Below are positions 7,638 to 12,848 of a stretch of 14,858 nucleotides of DNA, in pieces (position 1 is the first letter of the stretch; every line of letters starts with the position of its first letter). The notes under the pieces were generated by a model. It was not told where the DNA came from. It was given only the letters and a program-made list of their open reading frames with translations, and did not search any database. The stretch spans positions 1-14,858 of the forward strand of contig DCGG01000083.1 in assembly GCA_002315455.1 (NCBI GenBank). Reading direction: 5' to 3'. Origin of the DNA: Lentisphaeria bacterium UBA1784. GTDB lineage: Bacteria > Verrucomicrobiota > Lentisphaeria > Victivallales > Victivallaceae. Both the position numbers and the translations under genes were made by a program.

Positions 7638-7665
7638 TCTTGCGGAAACCGCGGAAAGATTTTTT
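7638..7665 (+). terminator. Possible terminator after the thioesterase
   Basis: GCGG and CCGC (7642-7652) form a short stem around AAA. TCTT (7638-7641) can pair with AAGA (7656-7659) across a three-base bulge, and six T residues follow (7660-7665). It is imperfect but placed 10 bp past the stop and ahead of the tRNA-Arg promoter. Confidence 0.45.
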
Positions 7666-7685
7666 GATTTTCCTCTGATTCCCGC

Positions 7686-7714
7686 TTGCAAAGCCGCAGG
7701 AGAACCGCTATATT
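7686..7714 (+). promoter_or_regulatory. Promoter of tRNA-Arg
   Basis: A -35 box TTGCAA (7686-7691) and a -10 box TATATT (7709-7714) have a 17-bp spacer. The -10 box ends 15 bp before the tRNA 5' end, the same geometry as at tRNA-Ser. Confidence 0.78.
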
Positions 7715-7729
7715 AATAACATTTCATGG

Positions 7730-7806
7730 GCACCCGTAGCTCAGCTGGATAGAGCGTCTGCCTCCGGAGTAGAAGGTCTCGCGTTCGAATCGCGACGGGT
7801 GTACCA
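7730..7806 (+). tRNA. tRNA-Arg (anticodon CCG)
   Basis: A 77-nt cloverleaf with encoded CCA. The acceptor GCACCCG pairs with CGGGTGT (G1-U72 wobble) and the discriminator is A. The D arm is GCTC/GAGC. The anticodon stem TCTGC/GTAGA encloses CTCCGGA, giving CCG, which reads the CGG arginine codon. The T stem TCGCG/CGCGA closes TTCGAAT. Six T residues follow the CCA. CGG is common in the neighbouring genes, so a dedicated CCG tRNA fits. Confidence 0.97.
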
Positions 7807-7887
7807 TTTTTTATGCCTTTTTTGCCTCTCCAACGATTTGTGACAGGACTCATGACCCGTCCGACAGGTCTGACTCTCCTTCTCCGC

Positions 7888-7919
7888 AAAAAAAGCGGAG
7901 GCGATCACTCGTCTCCGCC
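7888..7919 (-). terminator. Rho-independent terminator after the aldo/keto reductase
   Basis: On the minus strand GCGGAG (7913-7918) pairs with CTCCGC (7895-7900) and is followed by seven T residues (7888-7894). It sits 18 bp beyond the reductase stop and should end the glyS-amidohydrolase-reductase transcript. On the plus strand CTCCGC (7882-7887) and GCGGAG (7895-7900) flank the A-run, which would form a hairpin without a T tail. Confidence 0.75.
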
Positions 7920-7936
7920 TGAAGATCAGGGGAAAA

Positions 7937-9160
7937 TCACTTCTTCACCAGCTTGACGATTTTCGCCATCTCCTCCGGGATGCGGATCATCTGCGGGCAC
8001 GCCTTGACGCAACGGCCGCAGGCTACGCAGTTTTCCGCCCGCTTGTCCGTCGGAAACGCCTGATAGGCCTTCCGGAATTTGGCGAGGTCTTTATCCTCAA
8101 GATATTCGTTGTAGATCTTCAGCATCTCCGGGATGGCGACCTCGGAGGGGCATTTGCAGTAGTGACAGCCGGTGCAGGCGACGCTGTCGATGTTCCGCAG
8201 CACCCGCAGCGCGGCGGCCAGCACGCGCTGTTCCTGCTCATTGAGCGGTTTGATGTCCTGAAAGAGGCGGATGTTCTCCTCCAGATAGTCCATGCGGGAC
8301 ATGCCGCTCAGGATGGTCATTACGTTGGGCAGGCTTGCCGCGTAACGGAAGGCCCACGCCGCCGGAGTGGAGTTCGGGGCCGCGTTTTTCAGGATGCGGG
8401 CCGCTTTTTCCGGCAGATTGGCAAGTTTTCCGCCCCGGAGCGGTTCCATGACGATCACCGGGATCTTCCGGCTGGTCAGGAGCTCATACTGCTCCCGGGA
8501 GCGGTAGAGTTCCCAGTCCAGATAGTTCAACTGGATCTGGGCGAAGTCCCACTCATGGGCATCGGCGATACGGGTCAGCACCTCCGGAGTGTCGTGGAAG
8601 GAGAAGCCAAGATAGCGGATCTTGCCTGCCGCCTTCTTCTGCTTCAGGAAGTCATACGCCTTCAGTCTTTCGGCGAGATCGAACATCTTGGCGTTCAGCG
8701 CGTGGAGCATGTAGAAATCGAAGTGATCCACGCGGCATTTCCTGAGTTGTTCCTGAAAGATCAGTTCGAGATCAGAGGCGCGTTTCAACTTCCGCACCGG
8801 CATCTTGGAGACGACAAAGTAGGAGTCCCTGGGATACTTTCGGAGGGCTTCCCCCACGAAGGATTCGCTCTGACCGCCGAGGTAGAAATAGGCGGTATCG
8901 AAGTAGTTGATCCCGGCTGCCATGGCGCGGTCCACCATCGCCTGCGACTTCGCCTTGTCGATGGTACGGCCCCGCAGGGGGAGCCGCATCATGCCGAAGC
9001 CCAGAAGCGGGAGTTCGATGGCGGTGTTTTTGTAGCGGCGGCGGACTACCCCCCGGACGGAGGAACTTTTCGTTTCTCCGCCGATGGCTCGGTCAACACG
9101 GGCCGCCACGCCCAACGCACAAAGGAGAGCTGCACTTTTCAAGAAATCCCGTCGGTCCAT
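7937..9160 (-). CDS. Tat-signal aldo/keto reductase with C-terminal 4Fe-4S domain
   Basis: The 407-residue protein starts with a twin-arginine signal (MDRRDFLKSAALL, RR at 3-4), so it is probably exported folded. The aldo/keto reductase barrel spans about 45-310 with the catalytic tetrad Asp88, Tyr93, Lys119 and His153. A bacterial ferredoxin-like tail follows. It holds one ordinary cluster motif, Cys378-381-384-388 followed by Pro, and one compressed motif, Cys329-332-335-337. The reaction is NAD(P)H- or Fe-S-linked reduction of a carbonyl, sugar-like or other, with unknown substrate. GGAGGG four bases before the ATG at 9158-9160 supports the start. It is probably the last gene of the glyS unit, after an 84-bp gap with hairpins. 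Family confidence is high; role is unknown. Confidence 0.9.
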   Translation of the reverse strand: MDRRDFLKSAALLCALGVAARVDRAIGGETKSSSVRGVVRRRYKNTAIELPLLGFGMMRLPLRGRTIDKAKSQAMVDRAMAAGINYFDTAYFYLGGQSESFVGEALRKYPRDSYFVVSKMPVRKLKRASDLELIFQEQLRKCRVDHFDFYMLHALNAKMFDLAERLKAYDFLKQKKAAGKIRYLGFSFHDTPEVLTRIADAHEWDFAQIQLNYLDWELYRSREQYELLTSRKIPVIVMEPLRGGKLANLPEKAARILKNAAPNSTPAAWAFRYAASLPNVMTILSGMSRMDYLEENIRLFQDIKPLNEQEQRVLAAALRVLRNIDSVACTGCHYCKCPSEVAIPEMLKIYNEYLEDKDLAKFRKAYQAFPTDKRAENCVACGRCVKACPQMIRIPEEMAKIVKLVKK

Positions 9161-9171
9161 AGATCCCTCCC

Positions 9172-9231
9172 GCTCCGTTTCGGAGCCTGCTGAAATGTTG
9201 ATCCGGCGGTAGAGACATTCCCCTTGCCGGA
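9172..9231 (-). other. Two intercistronic hairpins before the reductase
   Basis: Between the amidohydrolase stop and the reductase start the RNA can form TCCGGC/GCCGGA (9226-9231 with 9202-9207, 18-nt loop) and then GCTCCG-AAA-CGGAGC (9181-9186 with 9172-9177). The second stem lies 1 base from the reductase ribosome site. These may tune translation or RNA stability. Neither is followed by a T-run, so they are not simple terminators. No gene or clear promoter is seen in this gap. Confidence 0.35.
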
Positions 9232-9244
9232 GGTAGCATAAAGG

Positions 9245-10078
9245 TCAATCTTCATCCAACCGGATGCCCATCCAGCCGGCGACAGTTCCGCCCATGATCC
9301 GCTTCCGGATCTCATCGGGAACTCCGGTCATGTCGCAGAGGGCATCGTAGTGCCGCTGGGCGTTGGCTACGATCCAGGGATGGGTCACGTAGGCATCGGA
9401 GCCGAAGACCAGTTTCCCGAAATTCTCGTAGGTGGAGTCGATGCGCTGGATTTCCGGACGCATCAGTTCCGTCAGATCATCCGCCGATACCCCCTGCCAC
9501 GCGCCGCAACCGGCGAGATCGGCGTAGAGGTTGGCGTGGATCTTGACGTATTCCGCCGCTTCGTGCCGCCAGATGCTGGTACCCAGATGTGCCATGACCA
9601 TGTGGAGGTTCTGGAAGGAGCGTGCGATCCGGTCCAGATTGAGGGGGTTCATGTTTTTCAGCATGGGACGGCGGTATTCCAGGTCCGACGTGCTGGGGCG
9701 GTAGTTCCCGGTGTGGAAGAGCACGGGCAGACCGCACTTCTCCGCCGCCTCATAGACGGGCATGTAGAGGTCGTGATCATACTCGTAGTAGGGGTAGATG
9801 CACTTCAGCCCTTTGAATCCGGCATCGGCGAAGCGGTAGACCTGATCGGCGTCCGCCTTGTCCCAGAGGTCAACTTTGGCCAGCGGCAGGAAGCAGTCGG
9901 AATACTTCCCCTTGCAGAAAGCGAGGACTTGTTCATTGGGGACCATGTCGTGCCCGCCGTAGCGCAGTCCACCCGACATGCAGGCCCAGGTGCGCTGTTC
10001 CCGGCAGGCGGCGGCCAGTCCGTCCATCAGTTTCGGATCATCGCTGTTGAAGTGAATGTGAAAGTCCAGCCGTCTCAT
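9245..10078 (-). CDS. Amidohydrolase family protein (amidohydrolase_2 type)
   Basis: The 277-residue protein is a metal-dependent TIM-barrel hydrolase or decarboxylase of the PF04909 group. Metal ligands expected for the family are visible: His7 and His9 (DFHIHF), His122 (LFHTG), His164 (MAHLG) and Asp228 (FGSDA). There is no signal peptide, so it acts in the cytoplasm. Family members cleave or decarboxylate small cyclic or aromatic compounds and lactones, and the substrate here cannot be told. AAAGGA lies eight bases before the ATG at 10076-10078. It begins 32 bp after the glyS stop with no promoter or terminator between, so it is almost surely co-transcribed with glyS, an odd pairing of a housekeeping gene with a metabolic enzyme. 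The length is within the family range (about 270-330). Confidence 0.85.
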   Translation of the reverse strand: MRRLDFHIHFNSDDPKLMDGLAAACREQRTWACMSGGLRYGGHDMVPNEQVLAFCKGKYSDCFLPLAKVDLWDKADADQVYRFADAGFKGLKCIYPYYEYDHDLYMPVYEAAEKCGLPVLFHTGNYRPSTSDLEYRRPMLKNMNPLNLDRIARSFQNLHMVMAHLGTSIWRHEAAEYVKIHANLYADLAGCGAWQGVSADDLTELMRPEIQRIDSTYENFGKLVFGSDAYVTHPWIVANAQRHYDALCDMTGVPDEIRKRIMGGTVAGWMGIRLDED

Positions 10079-10110
10079 GATTTATCCTTTCTGCTTTTTT
10101 GGGGTCCGGC

Positions 10111-11445
10111 TCACATCCCGATCTTCTCTTCCAGATAGGAACGGAGCTGGGTGACTCCCACCCGTTCCTGCAGCATGGTATCCCGGTTGCGGACGGTGAC
10201 GGCGTTGTCGTTGAGGGAGTCGAAGTCGAAGGTCACGCAGAAAGGCGTGCCGATTTCGTCTTGCCGGCGATAGCGCTTGCCGATGGAACCGGTGTCGTCG
10301 TATTCGGAGCGGAAGAAGCGGTCCACGTCCTTGTAGAGGGCGTAGGCGTTCTCGTTGAGCTTCTTGGACTGGGGCAGTACCGCCACCTGAATGGGGGCGA
10401 CCATGGGCGGCAGATGCAGCACCACGCGGACGTCCTCGTCCATGCCTTCCTTCTTGGTGGCGGCGGAATCTTCGTCGTAGGACTTCGCGAGGATCGCCAG
10501 CATGGTCCGGTCGAGGCCGACGCTGGTCTCAATGACGGTGGGCATGAACTTGCGGCCGTTGTCGTGGTCGAAGTACTGGAGGTCCTGACCGGAGAATTCG
10601 CTGTGCCGGGAGAGGTCCCAGGTGCCGCGGTGGTGGACGCCTTCCAGTTCGCCCCAGCCGAAGGGGAACTTCACTTCGATGTCGATGGCGGCCTTGGCGT
10701 AGTGGGCCAGTTTCTCGTGGACGTAGATCCGCATGTTGCTGTCGTCGAAGCCCAGTTTTTCGCGGTAGTAGCGGATGCGTTCCGCCTTCCAGTACTCGAA
10801 CCACTCCATGCCCTTCTCGCCATCGCAGAAGAACTCCATCTCCATCTGGGTGAACTCCCGGCTGCGGAAGGTGAAGTTCCGGGGATTGATCTCATTCCGG
10901 AAGGCCTTGCCGATCTGGGCCACGCCGAAGGGCAGTTTCTGCCGGGTGGCGACCCGGACGCTGTGGAAGTCCACGAAGATGGGCTGGCAGGTCTCGGCGC
11001 GGAGATAGGCGACGTGGTCCTCGTCGAAGACGGGACCGACGAAGGTCTTCATCATCAGGTTGAACTCCCGGGGTTCGGTGAGGTCCTTGCTACCGCAGTT
11101 GGGGCAGGTGGTGGGATCTTCCATCTGGTCCACGCGGTACCGGGACTTGCACTGGCGGCAGTCGGTCATGAGGTCGCTGAACTGATCCAGGTGACCGGAG
11201 GCCTTCCAGATGGTGGGATTGGCGATGATGGTGGAATCCAGACCTTCCACGTTGTCCCGGGTCTCCACCATCTCGTGCCACCAGAGAGCCTCGATGGCGC
11301 GTTTCATGCGTGCACCGTAGGGACCGTAGTCCCAGAAGCCGTTGAATCCACCGTAGATCTCGGAACTGGGGAACACAAATCCCCGGCGTTTGCACAAGCT
11401 GACGATCTTATCCATCAGCGCCTGATCGTTGAAATCATCTGCCAT
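10111..11445 (-). CDS. glyS: Glycyl-tRNA synthetase (single-chain, alpha2 type)
   Basis: This class II enzyme charges tRNA-Gly with glycine. The 444-residue chain is the homodimeric alpha2 form, not the alpha2beta2 form of E. coli. It has a zinc-ribbon-like insertion (Cys96, 99, 114, 117), a motif-2 region at about 182-206 (FRNEINPRNFTFRSREFTQ), motif 3 around GLDRTMLAILA (310-320) and a C-terminal anticodon-binding domain (about 345-440). The ATG at 11443-11445 is chosen because AAGGAG lies eight bases upstream. An in-frame ATG at 11530-11532 falls at the predicted transcript start and would add a non-conserved, poorly coded 29-residue tail, so it is rejected. The gene leads a unit with an amidohydrolase and an aldo/keto reductase. 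Confidence 0.95.
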   Translation of the reverse strand: MADDFNDQALMDKIVSLCKRRGFVFPSSEIYGGFNGFWDYGPYGARMKRAIEALWWHEMVETRDNVEGLDSTIIANPTIWKASGHLDQFSDLMTDCRQCKSRYRVDQMEDPTTCPNCGSKDLTEPREFNLMMKTFVGPVFDEDHVAYLRAETCQPIFVDFHSVRVATRQKLPFGVAQIGKAFRNEINPRNFTFRSREFTQMEMEFFCDGEKGMEWFEYWKAERIRYYREKLGFDDSNMRIYVHEKLAHYAKAAIDIEVKFPFGWGELEGVHHRGTWDLSRHSEFSGQDLQYFDHDNGRKFMPTVIETSVGLDRTMLAILAKSYDEDSAATKKEGMDEDVRVVLHLPPMVAPIQVAVLPQSKKLNENAYALYKDVDRFFRSEYDDTGSIGKRYRRQDEIGTPFCVTFDFDSLNDNAVTVRNRDTMLQERVGVTQLRSYLEEKIGM

Positions 11446-11531
11446 GATCCCATCTCCTTGCTGTTTGAAACTGTTATTTTCAAAAGAATCGTTCTTTTTG
11501 ATCCGTTCTTCGCGGTATACGCGACATACCA
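11446..11531 (-). promoter_or_regulatory. glyS 5' leader with two small hairpins
   Basis: The predicted leader is about 85 nt. From the 5' end it can form GGTAT/ATACC with a 7-nt loop (11514-11530) and then an AT-rich near-palindrome CAAAAAGAA/TTCTTTTG around CGA (11481-11500). The ribosome site AAGGAG follows at 11454-11459. The leader is too short for a T-box and no T-box consensus is seen. Its regulatory role is unproven. Confidence 0.3.
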
Positions 11532-11537
11532 TCCAAT

Positions 11538-11566
11538 AATATAATCCTTATTGCGGAGTTTTACAA
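11538..11566 (-). promoter_or_regulatory. Promoter of the glyS unit
   Basis: On the minus strand -35 TTGTAA (11561-11566) and -10 TATATT (11538-11543) have a 17-bp spacer. The predicted start near 11531 leaves a leader of about 85 nt. The -35 box is 29 bp from that of the divergent metallophosphoesterase promoter. Confidence 0.75.
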
Positions 11567-11595
11567 CTGTTTTCCGGTCTGTTTTGGAGAGGAAC

Positions 11596-11624
11596 TTGAA
11601 AACCGGACCAATCTCTGCTATTTT
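11596..11624 (+). promoter_or_regulatory. Promoter of the phosphoesterase-glycosidase pair
   Basis: TTGAAA (11596-11601) and TATTTT (11619-11624) are 17 bp apart, and TGC before the -10 box gives an extended -10. The predicted start near 11631 lies downstream of the ATG at 11625, so translation must begin at the ATG at 11673. Confidence 0.68.
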
Positions 11625-11672
11625 ATGCCGGGAATCTGTTGTACTGCATCAAAGAAAAGGGATTTTTCCGTT

Positions 11673-12824
11673 ATGGCCGGAGCCTGTCATTTCTCCGAAG
11701 TATTCGCTTCCTGGCCCACGGTTTGCGCGGTAGGGCGGGAGTATCAGATCATGGTCCCCGTCCGAGCCGAGACTCTCATGTGGGCTGAAACGGGAGGAGA
11801 ACTGTTCTACGATGAATCCAACGGCATCCTGCGTTCCGCCACCGGGGTCCACCGGATGACGGTCCCCGCTGAATTGTTGGACCGGGAGAAACGCTACACC
11901 ATCCACTGGCGCAAGGTCATCGAAAGGCTTCCCTACTACACCAAGACCGAAGATGAGGAGTGCGCTTCGTTTTCCTTCCGGCCCGTGGCGGCGGATGCTT
12001 CCGAACTGCGGCTCTACCAGATTGCAGACACTCACTCCCTGATCGAACAGCCCATCCGCGCCGCTTCCTACTGGGGAGACCGGGGCGAAACGCTGGACCT
12101 TCTCGTGATGAATGGCGACACCCCCGAGGATTGCCGCTCCATGGAGAACATCGCCGCCCCCTATCAGGTCTCCGGAACGCTGACAAAAGGAGAGATCCCG
12201 GTGGTCTATGCCCGGGGCAATCACGACCTCCGGGGCATTCTTGCGGAAAAGTACGCGGAGGTCACCCCCTCCTGCAACGGTCTTACCTACTATTCGTGGC
12301 GGATCGGCTCCGTGTGGGGCCTCTCCCTCGACTGCGCCGAAGACAAGTGGGACCAGCAGATCGAATACGGCAACACCGTCTGCTGTGAGGCCTTCCGGCG
12401 CCGGGAGACGGCGTTTCTGCGGGACCTTGCGGAAAAGGGCGGGGAGGAGTTCAACGCGCCCGGCGTAAAGCTGAAACTGGTGCTCTGCCATATCCCGTTT
12501 TCGGAACAGTTCCGGCCGCCCTTCGACATTGAGGAGGACACCTACCGGGAGTGGTGCCGGATCCTGCGGACCGGCGTGAAGCCGGATCTGATGCTTTCCG
12601 GGCACAACCACAAGTGTTACGTTACGCTTCCCGGCGACCCCATGGATCACAAGGGGCAGCCCTGTCCTCTCGTGGTCGGAGCCAAGCCCGTGCGCGGCGA
12701 GGGGGTGGAGCCTCACTATACCGGGACCGCCATTCATTGGAAGACCGGCCGGGGGGTCGAAGTGTTATTCACCGATGATTCCGGGGCCGTCACCGGCAAG
12801 GCTTTCATTCCGGAACAATACTGA
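11673..12824 (+). CDS. Calcineurin-like metallophosphoesterase
   Basis: The 383-residue protein has an N-terminal beta-sandwich-like region (about 1-108, with WPTVCAVGREYQI at 14-26) followed by a calcineurin-type metallophosphatase domain (about 112-350). Dinuclear metal ligands are visible: Asp119 and His121 (ADTHS), Asp149 (NGDT), Asn183-His184-Asp185 (GNHD), His273 (CHIPF), and His311 and His313 (GHNH). There is no signal peptide. The ATG at 11673 is chosen for its AAGGGA about ten bases upstream and because the ATG at 11625 abuts the -10 box; the TGA stop is at 12822-12824. A glycoside hydrolase gene starts 24 bp after the stop, so the two are likely one operon. A sugar-phosphate or phosphodiester substrate is plausible by context but not shown. 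The domain call is firm; substrate unknown. Confidence 0.9.
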   Translation: MAGACHFSEVFASWPTVCAVGREYQIMVPVRAETLMWAETGGELFYDESNGILRSATGVHRMTVPAELLDREKRYTIHWRKVIERLPYYTKTEDEECASFSFRPVAADASELRLYQIADTHSLIEQPIRAASYWGDRGETLDLLVMNGDTPEDCRSMENIAAPYQVSGTLTKGEIPVVYARGNHDLRGILAEKYAEVTPSCNGLTYYSWRIGSVWGLSLDCAEDKWDQQIEYGNTVCCEAFRRRETAFLRDLAEKGGEEFNAPGVKLKLVLCHIPFSEQFRPPFDIEEDTYREWCRILRTGVKPDLMLSGHNHKCYVTLPGDPMDHKGQPCPLVVGAKPVRGEGVEPHYTGTAIHWKTGRGVEVLFTDDSGAVTGKAFIPEQY

Positions 12825-12848
12825 AACTGTGTGGAAGAGACTGAAAGA

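Noticed and set aside
7807..7887. Possible small gene or element between tRNA-Arg and the terminator
   Set aside because: The stretch has T-runs and no start with ribosome site, no repeats or tRNA-end duplication that would mark an integrated element.
11446..11531. T-box riboswitch controlling glyS
   Set aside because: The leader is only about 85 nt, with no T-box consensus, specifier loop or terminator before the gene.
11446..11532. N-terminal extension of glyS from the ATG at 11530-11532
   Set aside because: It would start at the predicted transcript start, encodes an Asn/Lys/Phe-rich segment unlike GlyRS, and lacks a ribosome site, while AAGGAG precedes the ATG at 11445.
10099..11544. 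Long plus-strand open frame antisense to glyS
   Set aside because: The opposite strand encodes a full GlyRS with all class II motifs. The plus-strand frame has no ribosome site or family features.
11625..11672. Upstream ATG extending the metallophosphoesterase by 16 residues
   Set aside because: The ATG at 11625 abuts the -10 box and precedes the predicted transcript start, and it has no ribosome site.
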